Shown here: positions 31,832 through 41,742 of the stretch, one piece after another
Position numbering within the stretch: position 1 is the stretch's first letter
Layout of the letters: each line of letters begins with the position of its first letter
NCBI RefSeq assembly: GCF_028622835.1
Contig: NZ_CP117677.1
Span: 372,001 to 436,000 of the forward strand
Source of the DNA: Caloramator sp. mosi_1
Lineage (GTDB): Bacteria; Bacillota; Clostridia; Clostridiales; Caloramatoraceae
Length of the DNA stretch: 64,000 nucleotides
Reading direction: 5' to 3'
Program-made: the position numbers and the translations under genes
The notes under the pieces: generated by a model
What the model was told of the DNA's origin: nothing
Seen by the model: only the letters and a program-made list of their open reading frames with translations
The model's database searches: none

Positions 31832-33579
31832 TAGATGATTGCAGAATGTAAAAATTAAAATTGTGGATAACTTTTTGGATTTTACTAAAAAATCACAAAA
31901 AAGAACATGCCAAAAACCTTTGATAAAAAGGCATGCGAAGCATAAATACAAATTTTGGATTGTGGATATGTGGATTAAGCAGGTATTTTAAGAAGTTTTG
32001 ATATACTTCTTAAATATTCAGGTTTATTTATGGCGTAAGCCAATATTACATTTATAAGTTTAGATATAGCAGTCAAATATAAGTCAGCACGCATTGTATA
32101 GGTATTAACAGTTTTAGGTTGCTGTATACAAGGGTTTGATTTTAAAGATGCTATTTCTCTCTCAATACAACAACGTATTGAATAAGTTTTTCCCATTCCA
32201 CAGAGTTCCTTATAATACCAGGATAAAGTCTAAAATTTTTATCAGGATAAACATAGGTCATACGACCACTTTTGCTATCAGTACATGGATTTTCACATGT
32301 ATGATAAGGTTTACCATTTTTATCACGATGTGATTTAGGGCAAGTAAACTTATATCTTAAACTTCTATTTTTGCCTTTACAAGAACCATCAAATTTAAAA
32401 GGTTCTTGTGTTAAGGAGCATATAGGAATACCTTCGGTATTATATTCAAGTTCTCCAATTTTTGTATTGGATTGGCTACGAGGATTAAGTGGGATAAGAA
32501 CTTTTCAAATTCTAAATGTTTAAATAATCCAAAGTTATCATAACTATCAAATTCTGAATCACCTAAAAAAGTTTTAAATTTAAAATTTGAATATTTTTTT
32601 AAGTTATTCAAAAATGGTACAATTACTGGTTTCAATGAAGCATTATCATAAAAATATTTTTGTTCTTCAGGAGTAGAGAATTCTTTTTCTACAGATTTAT
32701 AAAAGTCTTCTTCGAAGAATTTTATGCTTAAAGGTATACCCCAACCATTAGTTAATAATCCAAATTTATAGAAGTAACCAAAATGTCCATTTACGAAATC
32801 AAGTCGTATATTTGGGTTAGCTTGAGAATACTTAGGCATGTTTTTATATGCGGCAGCATAGGGATTAAAGTTCTTGTCATTAATAATTTTTGAATATGCT
32901 TTTTGCTTATTTATTTCACTTGCAAGTGTTTTAGGATTATTTTCTTTTACACGAGGCTTTAATCCAGATGTATCATATATCAAAATTGAGTTTAAATTTT
33001 TATATGGGGAATCAGCAGGAAGAAGATTATTAATATCTTCACATATATCAATAACTTTAGGAACCATAGAATTAAATAAATCTGCGATATCACTTTCAAA
33101 AGTAGTTTTAAATCTACTGAAAAAGATTCATCAGGTATAGATTTATAGAAACCACAAAATTCTCTAATTTCAGTAGAAAATACAAGAAATAGATTTAACA
33201 ACGCAGTTGTAGGTATATGAAATATTTGCATAATTAGCAAAGATGATAATATAGAAGAAAGCTCATATTCACGATTTCTTCCTAAATCTGAATAGTAATG
33301 TTCTTTAAAAGAATTAGGGATAAATGTATTAATATCAAAATTATCAGCAAGCAATTTAATAAACCCTACGGGTTGTTTAGTAACCATATTTTTAAATTCA
33401 GATACTTGCTCAAAAAGTTAAGTTGCTTAATTTTGCTAATACAAAACATGCTATTCTCCTCCTCTGTGGATAGTTTTAAAGGTTGTTATAATTTAATAAT
33501 GCCACAGTGGAGGAAAATATAAAAGCCTTATGGCTAAAAAATAGTAAAATCAATGGTTGCAGAATTCTGCAACCGACTA
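31832..33579. mobile_element. IS4-family insertion sequence, 1748 bp
   Basis: Inverted ends TAGATGATTGCAGAAT (left) and TAGTCGGTTGCAGAAT (right, read on the minus strand) match at 13 of 16 positions. The element is bounded by an exact 12-bp direct repeat, within the 10-12 bp usual for IS4 elements, and encodes one DDE transposase on the minus strand. Exact duplication suggests recent insertion. No second copy is in the window. Confidence 0.85.
31975..33449 (-). CDS. IS4-family DDE transposase
   Basis: About 490 residues, start MFCISKIKQLNFLSKYLN at 33449 after GAGGAGGAGAAT. Catalytic residues: first Asp in LIYDTSGLK, second Asp in FLGDSEFDSYD, and the Glu within YSIRCCIEREIASLK, which fits the IS4 signature Y-x2-R-x3-E-x6-K exactly. 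Slips near 33390, 33110, 32490, 32440 and 32195 break the frame. If real they would inactivate it, but the exact flanking duplication argues for recent activity and hence for sequence error. Confidence 0.85.
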
Positions 33580-33591
33580 ATTAATACTATA
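33580..33591. repeat. 12-bp target-site duplication, right copy
   Basis: ATTAATACTATA, identical to 31820-31831; it ends 2 bp before the ribosome site of the LiaF-like gene. Confidence 0.85.
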
Positions 33592-33608
33592 AGAAGGGAG
33601 GGGTTAAA

Positions 33609-34284
33609 ATGAATGGAAGAAAGAAAATGGGAATACTACTTATCATTATCGGTGTTTTTCTAATTTTATCACAATTACAGTTAATAGATATTAATTCACT
33701 AATAAGACAATATTGGCCATCTTTAATTATTATTTATGGAATATATAAATTTATAGAATACAGAGGAATAAATGCAACTGGTCTATCCTTTTTAGTAGTA
33801 GGTATAATATTACAGGTTTGGCATCTTGATTTGCTTCCTGGTCAATTTAAAGAATATATATGGCCAACCATATTAATAGTAATAGGAATATCACTTATTT
33901 TTTCACAAAATGCTTCTACTTCAAAAAAAACAAATTTAGAGAAGACAACTTTATAGATTATCTTGCAATTTTATCTTCCCTTGAAACTATAAATTCTTCT
34001 TCTAAATTCAAGGGTGGAAATATTACCTGTATATTAGGTGGTGCTGAAGTAGATCTTACACCCTGTAAAATAGAAAACAACTATGCAGAAATAACTACAA
34101 CTGCAATAATGGGAGGAATAGACTTAAAGGTGCCTAAGGATTGGAAAGTTGTGGTTACTGGAATACCCTTTTAGGTGGATGGGATAATAAAACCTTTTTA
34201 AGTCCTGAACAGGAAAAGACATTATATATAAGATGTTTTGCAATATTAGGTGGAGTTGAGATAAAAATTAAAAGTAGTTGGTGA
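33609..34284 (+). CDS. LiaF-like membrane protein (DUF5668 plus cell-wall-active response domain)
   Basis: About 220 residues, start MNGRKKMGILLIIIGVFLIL with AAGGGAGGGG. Three to four membrane helices (LNLIRQYWPSLIIIYGIY-like and FKEYIWPTILIVIGISLIF) and, after a slip near 33930, a C-terminal beta-helical domain with GGNITCILGGAEVDL, TAIMGGIDLKVP and FAILGGVEIK, as in LiaF. LiaF proteins modulate envelope-stress two-component systems; no such system is adjacent. The IS4 element sits only 18 bp upstream of the ribosome site, so the gene has been cut off from its own promoter. Confidence 0.78.
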
Positions 34285-34947
34285 AATACACCAACTACTT
34301 TTGTTTAATTCTCTATATATTTTATAACTGTAAAACAACGGAACAAAGGCACTTATTAAAGTTGAAATCATTAAAACTGCAAATGCAGTTATACCTCCTA
34401 CAAAGGATACAAAAATATAATAAAACCAGACATAACCCAAAAGGGAGCTGCAAATCTATGAGTTCTTACCCAAACTCTTTCATCCGCAAGTGTCCAAGGT
34501 GTTCTAATGCCAACAAAATAGTTGTGTTTTATCTTTCCCATTACATTTCCAAATAATATAAACATTATTGAAACAGCCATTGTCATAACAAAATCTACCT
34601 GAACTTTATAGCCTAATGCCGCAACCAATATTATTATTTGAATTATAATAAATAAAGTGTGTATAAAGTATCTTATTATATTATAAGCAGATTTAAATTT
34701 TGTATAGTTATCCTTTTTAGGGTCTAAATTAGGTAAAACTAAAAACATTAAATAAAATAATATATTCATTAAATTTATTCCTATTACCCCAAATAATTTG
34801 CTTGAATAGGAATCTATTTCCCTCTAATATTCCAATGACTTGGTACTTTATCAGGTAAATAAGGATACAATACAAGACTTATAATAAACGTAATAAATAT
34901 TAAAGATAAAATAGGCCAATCCTTTTTATTCTTTCACCTATTCTCAT
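34246..34947 (-). CDS. sdpI: SdpI-like immunity/permease protein
   Basis: About 215 residues, polytopic. Start MRIGERIKKDW at 34947; the N-terminal DUF1648 part includes LYPYLPDKVPSHWNIRG, and the SdpI domain has the diagnostic KIKHNYFVGIRTPWTLADE followed by VWVRTHRFAAPFW. In Bacillus SdpI protects against the SdpC toxin and signals to SdpR; no toxin gene is visible here, so it may give immunity to foreign peptides. Slips near 34915, 34810 and 34420; the last leaves the exact stop uncertain, since the open frame runs through the terminator. Confidence 0.82.
34270..34302. terminator. bidirectional terminator
   Basis: Perfect 14-bp arms AAAAGTAGTTGGTG / CACCAACTACTTTT with a 5-nt loop, overlapping the stop of the LiaF-like gene and lying at the 3' end of the convergent sdpI. 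Confidence 0.85.
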
Positions 34948-34971
34948 CACTATTCACCCCTTCATTATAAT

Positions 34972-35220
34972 CTATAATTTCAAAAACCAATTTATAAGTT
35001 CTTGAAAAACCGTTGTATTTAAAGAATAGTATATGTTTTGCCCCTTTCTTTCATCTGATACCAAATCAGCCTGCTTTAGTATATTAAGATGATGTGAAAT
35101 GCTTGGTTTCGTCATATTAAAATGTTCTGCTATCTCTCCTGCTGTTAAATCACCATCTTTAAGAAGCATTATTATTTTTCTTCTTGTTGGGTCTGCTAAA
35201 GCTTTAAAGGGTAAATTCAT
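34972..35220 (-). CDS. sdpR: SdpR-like ArsR family repressor
   Basis: Intact 82-residue winged-helix protein: FKALADPTRRKIIMLLKDGD, recognition helix region MTKPSISHHLNILKQADLV and wing ERKGQNIYYSLNTTVFQE, very close to SdpR. No ArsR metal-binding cysteines. Ribosome site AGGAGGTG. It precedes sdpI by 24 nt and presumably represses the pair through the palindrome in front of it. Confidence 0.88.
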   Translation of the reverse strand: MNLPFKALADPTRRKIIMLLKDGDLTAGEIAEHFNMTKPSISHHLNILKQADLVSDERKGQNIYYSLNTTVFQELINWFLKL

Positions 35221-35234
35221 ATAAACACCTCCTT

Positions 35235-35264
35235 TAGATATTTAGATAAATTTCTAAATATCTA
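35235..35264. promoter_or_regulatory. operator palindrome in front of sdpRI
   Basis: Perfect 12-bp arms TAGATATTTAGA / TCTAAATATCTA with a 6-bp centre, starting 15 bp before the sdpR start. Probable autoregulatory site of SdpR. Confidence 0.75.
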
Positions 35265-35334
35265 CTATTATTATACAACATTTTTCAAAATATGTTCAAG
35301 GAGAAAAAAATAAAATATGTTTTGATGGTAAAAA

Positions 35335-35545
35335 CCCCTTGAAGGATTCCAATAGATTATTTCATAGGATTTAGCAAGTCGTCTGTTTTATCTTTAAAAA
35401 TCTCTAATTCAACACAGAATATTCCGCACCATAATTTCACACATATGATGGAAATCGTCAAAGTAGGACTTTTAAAAGCAAAAAAATTTTAACTTGCCTA
35501 AGCCTTAGAACACAAAAATCCTTCAAGGGGTTAATCTTATAATGA
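35335..35545. repeat. palindromic repeat family, copy C (diverged)
   Basis: Arms ACCCCTTGAAGGATTCC and AAAATCCTTCAAGGGGTT enclose TTTCATAGGATTTAGCAAGTC and GTAGGACTTTTAAAAGC, which align with the complete copies. The GC-rich core is replaced by an AT-rich sequence with CTAATTCAACACAG in place of TAATTCGGCACACG. It lies between sdpR and the TSCPD gene. Confidence 0.75.
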
Positions 35546-35587
35546 CTTTTTCATCATTTTCATAGTGACTAAGTTTTATTCTATCTT

Positions 35588-35833
35588 TTATTTCTTTAGT
35601 ATTTCCTCAAGAGCCTTTGCAAATTGGTCTGGGCAAGATGTATCTTTCAATCCACATCTTACTCCCTTTAATCTTTTTATAGCCTCCTCTACCTCCATAC
35701 CTTCAAGTAGATTTGCAAGGCCTATTGCATTACCAGGGCATCCTCCAACAAATTCAACATCTGTAATTTTTCCATCTTTAATATCAAATAATATTTCATC
35801 TGCACATACACTACTTGGTTTATAACTGTACAT
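35588..35833 (-). CDS. TSCPD domain protein (TIGR03905 type)
   Basis: Intact 81-residue protein with four conserved cysteines: SSVCADEILFDI, FVGGCPGNAIGLANLL, RCGLKDTSCPDQFAKAL. This pattern is that of the small stand-alone TSCPD proteins (TIGR03905) of anaerobes; the same domain occurs at the end of some ribonucleotide reductases. Function unknown, perhaps metal or Fe-S binding. Confidence 0.85.
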   Translation of the reverse strand: MYSYKPSSVCADEILFDIKDGKITDVEFVGGCPGNAIGLANLLEGMEVEEAIKRLKGVRCGLKDTSCPDQFAKALEEILKK

Positions 35834-35904
35834 ACTTTCACCCCCAAATTTTAATAACCATTGTTAATTATACAAGGTTAACTTGGGGAAAATCAACCTT
35901 CAAG

Positions 35905-36477
35905 CTATTTTTGCTCAATTATTTTATCTTTTATTATTTCTATAGCTTTAATCTTTGCTTCATCATATAATCTAAATATTTTCTTAGCATTCTCTACATC
36001 ATTATATACCTTCCAATAACCACAAAGTTTGCATTCACTTTTACTACAAATAAAATCCCTTACATCCTCAACAGGAATTCCAAGGAAAATACCTATTTCG
36101 TGTGGGCAAGAATATGTATATCTCTTTTTAAATGTTTTAACTTTTCTATCAAAGTCATATCATCTAAATAACCAAATTTTTTAGAAACTCAATGTTTAAT
36201 TTAAGTGTTTTTTCAAGCTTATTTTCATTGTATAGAAGTACTGTTAACTTGTTATTTTGCAACTTAATCTCAAAACATTTTATCTCATAATCTCTTAAAA
36301 TATCTTCCTTTAGTTCTCTCCATAGTTTATAAAAAGATATATCGAAATCTTCAATTGTAATAATTGTAGATGGTTTATTGCAAAATATTGTGGGTGCACA
36401 ATGATAAAGTAATAAACTTTTTACGAATAACTTCTTATCGTATTCTTTTATTTTTTAAATAATGTATTGATAACCAT
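35905..36477 (-). CDS. DUF3793 family protein
   Basis: About 190 residues. Start at 36477 after GGGAGGAG. Family features: LLYHCAPTIFCNKPSTI near the N-terminus and SCPHEIGIFLGIPVEDVRDF, then CKLCGYWKVYNDVENAKKIF near the C-terminus. DUF3793 proteins occur in clostridia beside iron-related genes; the biochemical role is unknown. Slips near 36455, 36180 and 36125. Downstream of the Fur-boxed DUF2325 gene with 12 nt between them, so probably one iron-regulated unit. Confidence 0.8.
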
Positions 36478-36488
36478 TGCTCTCCTCC

Positions 36489-36776
36489 CTAAAATTTTAA
36501 TACCTTCTTTATGTTCTCTTCGATTAAAGGCCAAGAACGCTTACAATATATTATTCTATTCTTTGAATTGCAGTTTTTTAAATTAGTAACAATACAATGA
36601 TTTATATAATCTGTAAGTACAATGACTAAATCATATTTTACAGCTTTGTTAATACTGCTATTTATCTTGTCACCATTTTTTCTTCCACTAATATGCTTTA
36701 TTTCATCAAATTCTTTATTCTTTAACCCCTTAATTACTGTATCAATTTTATCTCCACCTATAATCAAGGCACTCAT
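36489..36776 (-). CDS. DUF2325 family protein
   Basis: About 95 residues. I prefer the start MSALIIGGDKID at 36776; the open frame extends five codons further up without a better ribosome site. The N-terminal beta-strand and Gly-rich turn, the central GRKNGDKINSSINKA and DLVIVLTDYINHCIV, and the C-terminal YCKRSWPLIEE match DUF2325, small Rossmann-like proteins often linked with iron or redox genes. A Fur-type site lies upstream. Confidence 0.8.
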   Translation of the reverse strand: MSALIIGGDKIDTVIKGLKNKEFDEIKHISGRKNGDKINSSINKAVKYDLVIVLTDYINHCIVTNLKNCNSKNRIIYCKRSWPLIEENIKKVLKF

Positions 36777-36798
36777 ATAAACCTCCCTCAATCCTTAT

Positions 36799-36858
36799 TG
36801 ATAACAATTATCATTTTCATTATTATTTTAATATTTCATTGATAATTTGTCAATTATA
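36799..36858 (-). promoter_or_regulatory. promoter with Fur box
   Basis: On the minus strand TTGACA, 17 bp, TAAAAT forms the promoter; ATGAAAATGATAATTGTTAT just downstream of it matches the Fur 6-1-6 pattern (GATAAT repeats). Iron repression of the DUF2325-DUF3793 pair is the natural reading. Confidence 0.7.
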
Positions 36859-36873
36859 TATCAAAAATAAAAC

Positions 36874-36897
36874 AACCCTTGGGTTTTACCAAGGGTT
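36874..36897. terminator. terminator hairpin, outer copy next to element D
   Basis: AACCCTTGG and CCAAGGGTT with loop GTTTTA. On the minus strand it is followed by TGTTTTATTTTTG, so this copy has the T tract. It is repeated at 37182-37205. Confidence 0.8.
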
Positions 36898-37181
36898 CAG
36901 TTTGTTGTCAAACATAAAAGATGCATTGCTTATGAAATTGCCCCTTGAAAGGATTTCAAATTGGCATATTTCATAAACTTTAGCAAGTGTTGTTTTTCGA
37001 CTTTGAAAAAGTCCGTAATTCGGCACACGATGTGCCGAGCCGAGCAGCCCTCAAGGATGAGGGCATCGCGAGGGTAGGACTTTTTCAAACAAAGAAAAGC
37101 TTACACTTGATTAGCGAAATGAAGGAATGCCAAGGAAATCCTTCAAGGGGCCAAACATATTATAGCTTTTTCAACAGCCTC
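36898..37181 (+). repeat. palindromic repeat family, copy D (complete, 284 bp)
   Basis: Ends CAGTTTGTTGTCAAACA and TTTTTCAACAGCCT. Nested arms: CCCCTTGAAAGGATTTC / GAAATCCTTCAAGGGG, GGCATATTTCATAAACTTT / ATGAAGGAATGCC, CTTTGAAAAAGTCC / GGACTTTTTCAAACAAAG, and a GC-rich core with hairpins GGCACACGATGTGCC and GCCCTCAAGGATGAGGGC. It is bounded on both sides by the same 24-nt terminator hairpin. Confidence 0.88.
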
Positions 37182-37205
37182 AACCCTTGGGTCTTACCAA
37201 GGGTT
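37182..37205. terminator. terminator hairpin, inner copy next to element D
   Basis: AACCCTTGG and CCAAGGGTT with loop GTCTTA, one base different from the copy at 36874. It lies 6 bp past the stop of the DUF3343 gene and is the first hairpin its transcript would meet. Confidence 0.8.
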
Positions 37206-37210
37206 GTTTA

Positions 37211-37432
37211 CTATACGCTTTTAAATAATACTTGAAACTCTTCATCATAGATACCATCTAAATCATCTATCGAATATTTGAGTGCTTCTTCTTCAAAAAT
37301 TCTTGCAGCAATTCCACAACTTGAACTTATTTTTCTGGGTGTTGGCATAAGCTCTACCCTTAACCCATTTTGTTCAAGCAGTCTCTTATACATAAACGCT
37401 GCCGATTGTGTGTGAAAGGTTACAATATACAT
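37211..37432 (-). CDS. DUF3343 protein, putative Se/S carrier
   Basis: Intact 73-residue protein. The conserved cysteine stands in ISSSCGIAARIF, preceded by LMPTPRKI, the pattern of the DUF3343 family (putative selenium or sulfur carrier, comparable to the C-terminal part of YedF). The TusA-like gene stops 5 nt upstream and YedE overlaps that one, giving the usual yedE-yedF selenium arrangement split over separate genes. Confidence 0.85.
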   Translation of the reverse strand: MYIVTFHTQSAAFMYKRLLEQNGLRVELMPTPRKISSSCGIAARIFEEEALKYSIDDLDGIYDEEFQVLFKSV

Positions 37433-37436
37433 AAAA

Positions 37437-37660
37437 TCACTCTTTTCTAATCTCTATAAGTATTTCCTGTTCCTTTTCCTTAATATTTACCCTATATCCT
37501 AAATTAACTGCATATCTTTTAATATTTTCCCTTGAAGTTGCATTATCAACCAAAACATCTACACCATCTTTATAAACTTCTAAAGCCTTCTTTGTTAATA
37601 GCACAGGTTCTGGACAAGATCTTCCCTTGCATCTACTACATTAACCTTCAACCTTGACAT
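37437..37660 (-). CDS. TusA/YedF-like sulfurtransferase
   Basis: About 75 residues, start MSRLKVNVVDARG at 37660. After a one-base slip near 37625 the catalytic cysteine motif reads GRSCPEPVLLTKKAL, then DVLVDNATSRENIKRYAV. This is the TusA fold, N-terminal half of YedF. It would hand persulfide or selenide to a partner such as the DUF3343 protein. It overlaps the end of yedE by 20 nt. Confidence 0.82.
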
Positions 37661-38518
37661 CCCCCTTCACTTTAAAACTTATACTCTTTTCTACGTTGAA
37701 ATAACCAATTAAAGCCACTACCACAAAGCCTATTAACACCGCTATCTTACCATTTGTAGTTGGCCCTTGTGCACTTGATGCAAGTTTAAAGTTATGTGCA
37801 AAAGCTGCGCCAACTGCCATACCTAATACTGTTATAGCAGAATCTATATTTACCTTCTCCTGCTAAAATTAATTGTCTCATTGGACATCCTCCAAGTAAT
37901 ACTGAGCCAAATCCTGCAAGTGCCATTCCTAAAAAGTTCCACAAACCATCAGTATGAGCAATAGGTTGTGCCGAAAATCCTACTTTAAAGTATCCAAATA
38001 TTACATTACCTAAAAATGCTGCCACAAAAATTGCTAAAAATCCTGAAATTAAATACCAATCTTTAAATAGAATTAAATCTCTAATACCACCTACCATACA
38101 AAGTCTTGTTCTTTGTGCATATCCGCCAACAATTAATCCTACAACAAGTGCCAATAAAATTGGTGCGTGTTGAGAACCTGGGCCCTTTTGGCTATAAAAT
38201 AAAACTGCTGAACCAGCTATTAATAAAATGAGTAGAGCAATATTTATCAATGGAAATATAAATCCTTCAGCCTTGTTCAAGTTGTATGTTCTTTTTAGTG
38301 TAAAGCCCTTATTTAAAAATACTATTCCTAAACCTATCCCAGCTGTAAAACCTATAATTCCAAATAATGCATTTAAGTCTCCTCCTGCAAGTCTTAAAAC
38401 CATTCTTAATGGACAACCTAAGAACATTAATGCTCCAACCATAACTATAAATCCTAAGATAAACCTTGTAAGTGGTGATGAACCTCCTCTAGACTGAAAT
38501 TCTTTTTACCATAGGACA

Positions 38519-38621
38519 GTGAACTACCCCCACCTATAGAGGTGGTGGCTTCGTGGTCAAGGCAACTTCTGTTGCCAGTTTACCCACGCTCAAAGGGCTG
38601 TTCCATCCCCAGTTTTACCAT
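38519..38621 (-). ncRNA. predicted omega RNA (reRNA) scaffold region, copy 1
   Basis: The 103 nt after the tnpB stop hold GATGGAACAGCCCTTTGAGC, the hairpin GGCAACAGAAGTTGCC and the end hairpin CCACCTCTATAGGTGG, finishing GTAGTTCAC. In TnpB systems this segment is the guide RNA scaffold and the next ~16-20 nt of flanking DNA (here TGTCCTATGGTAAAAAG from yedE) act as the guide. Inference by analogy; it is conserved in copy 2 except for the GGCAACAGAAGTTGCC hairpin region. Confidence 0.5.
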
Positions 38622-39694
38622 TTATATGGCTAATTTTAGTAAGTTCTTTGCTGCATTTACATCTCTATCGTGTTTAGCACCACAATTAGGACATTTCCAT
38701 TCTCTTAATGCTAAATTTTTTACATCAGGGTTTTTATATCCACACTCTGAACATATTTGACTTGATGCATAGTTTTGTGGTGCTATTATTATTTCTCTTC
38801 CATACCACTTTGCTTTATATTCTAATATTCTTCTAAATTCTGCCCAGGATACTTCACTTATTGATTTTGATAAACATCTATTTTGTTGCATATTCTTTAC
38901 CCTCAAATCTTCTAAAACTATAACTTGGTTTTCGTTTATAATTTTAGAGGATAATTTGTGAAGAAAATCTCTTCTTTGATTAGTTATTTTTTCGTGTAAT
39001 TTAGCAAGTTTTTGTCTATTTTTCTCATAATTTTTACTGCCCTTTTGTTTCCTTGATAAATCTCTTTGTAGTTTCTTTATTCTTTTTCACTTCTTTTTAG
39101 CCACTTGGGATTTTCTATTTTTGCTCCATCTGATAATATTGCAAATTCCTTTAACCCTAAATCTATTCCAATTTTTTTATCTGCTTTTGGTAACTCCTTT
39201 ATCTCTGTTTCTACTAATATAGAAGCATAATATTTTTCTGTTGGTGTTTTAGATATTGTTACTGATTTAATAATTCCTTCAAATTGCCTATGTTGTTTTA
39301 TTTTTATCTTTGTTTTTAATTTTGGTATTTTCAAATAACCATCTATAATATCAACTGTTCCATTTTGATTATTTGTTGTATAGGATTGATGTCCTTTTTC
39401 TTCTTGAATTTAGGAAAGCCTATGCTGTTATCTCTAAAAAGCTCTTGTATGCCTTCTCTAAATTAAGCTGTGCATTAGCAAGAGCAAGGCTATCTACTTC
39501 TTTTAGAAAAGGATATTCTTTTTATATTGTGCAGGAGTTGTTTTAAGTATTTTTCCTGTTTGTTTGTAATGCTCTATCTTATCATTAAGCATTTTGTTGT
39601 ATATGAACCTTACACAGCCAAATACTTTTGATAAATATTCCTTTTGTTCTTTTGTTGGGTATATTCTATATTTATAGGCTTTTAGCAAAGTCAC
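38622..39694 (-). CDS. tnpB: TnpB RNA-guided nuclease, copy 1
   Basis: About 360 residues, GTG start at 39694 ([20 protein letters not shown]). The split RuvC site is complete: Asp in [14 protein letters not shown], Glu in VIVLEDLRVKNM, Asp in [12 protein letters not shown]. The zinc finger has CSECGYKN and [10 protein letters not shown]-terminal PTKEQ and [19 protein letters not shown] are typical. Slips near 39513, 39455, 39390 and 39085; several fall at the same bases in copy 2. It would cut DNA next to a TTTAAC-type motif, guided by the RNA from the element's end. Confidence 0.88.
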
Positions 39695-39696
39695 AC

Positions 39697-39922
39697 CTAT
39701 TCACCTTGCTTTTCTATATATTTTTTAATAACTTCAATTGGCCTTCACAATATTATCATTTATAAGCTTTCTTCTATATCTCGTTACTAAAACAAGATGA
39801 TAATATAGCAAGAATACTGAATGATCATTATTATCTAAATCTATGTATCTATATAACCTCATTTTTCTAATGCTTATTTTGTATCTGAACGATGAATTTG
39901 TCAACTGACATTCATCACCCAC
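39697..39922 (-). pseudogene. tnpA: remnant of TnpA (HUH transposase) with internal deletion, copy 1
   Basis: The N-terminal TnpA segment HSVFLLYYHLVLVTRYRRKL is joined after LINDNIVKAN to the typical TnpA C-terminus EVIKKYIEKQGE, giving about 75 residues instead of about 140. The HUH histidines and the catalytic tyrosine, which lie in between, are gone. The same deletion is in copy 2. Confidence 0.8.
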
Positions 39923-40271
39923 TTATAGAAGTAGGCGACTTCTGTTGCTGATTAGGTTAAAAAGCTCCAAGTACTATCCCTATTATTTCTGGTCTTATGT
40001 ATTGAACAACCTCAGCTCTATGTAAACCTAATCCCCCAACTGTATCTCTTATAAAGCAGGCAATACATATTCCCATATTTACTGGGTTACCAAACTTTAC
40101 AAGAAGAACAGACAACAGACCTACAATAAGACCATTAATAACAATAGATTTTTTGTACCCATACAAATCCCTCTTTTTCTGAATTTTCTATTTTTAGTAT
40201 AATTTATTTATGTACCTAATGTTAAATAGATAATTTCTATAAATATTCTTAATTATTTTTATCTATATAAA

Positions 40272-40313
40272 AGGTACTGTGAAGTAAAAGTTCTTTATCT
40301 CTTCACAGTACCT
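40272..40313 (-). terminator. terminator of nfnAB
   Basis: 13-bp arms AGGTACTGTGAAG / CTTCACAGTACCT around a 16-nt loop, followed on the minus strand by TTTTATATAG. Confidence 0.8.
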
Positions 40314-40353
40314 CTTTAATGAATTTTTTATTCATTACCACAAGATAGAAATG

Positions 40354-41730
<1,377 letters not shown>

Positions 41731-41742
41731 ACTAACCCTCCA

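Larger units (their letters stand above)
38519..39955 (-). mobile_element. IS200/IS605-type element, copy 1, inside yedE
   Basis: The 1437-bp unit shared with 60212-61647. Its tnpA-side end directly follows TTTAAC on the minus strand, and no target duplication is seen; both are as in IS605. The other end has the hairpin CCACCTATAGAGGTGG (near 38528), the tnpA-side end the hairpin CACTTATAGAAGTAGG. It carries a trimmed tnpA and a full-length tnpB. Confidence 0.9.
37641..40166 (-). pseudogene. yedE: YedE-type selenium/sulfur membrane transporter gene, interrupted by an IS605-type element
   Basis: YeeE/YedE family transporter of about 360 residues. N-terminal part 39957-40166 (VINGLIVGLLSVLLVKFGNP, IACFIRDTVGGLGLHRA, IIGIVLGAF) and C-terminal part 37641-38518 (GSSPLTRFILGFIVMVGAL, FLGCPLRMVLRLAGGDLNA, MVGGIRDLILF, LLGGCPMRQLILAGEG). 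The two GCPxR motifs with cysteine are the family's pore signature. Joining the pieces across the element restores GAFLTVLW...KEFQSRGG, as in intact homologues, apart from one-base slips. The start may be TTG at 40166 or the ATG 4 nt downstream in another frame. As it stands the gene cannot give an intact transporter. Confidence 0.85.

Noticed and set aside
34246..34440. Separate membrane protein gene
   Set aside because: It is the C-terminal part of sdpI after a one-base slip.
38622..39694. RuvC-type nuclease as a Cas12 effector
   Set aside because: Size, ends, and tnpA remnant show a TnpB of an IS605-type element; no CRISPR array or adaptation genes are present.
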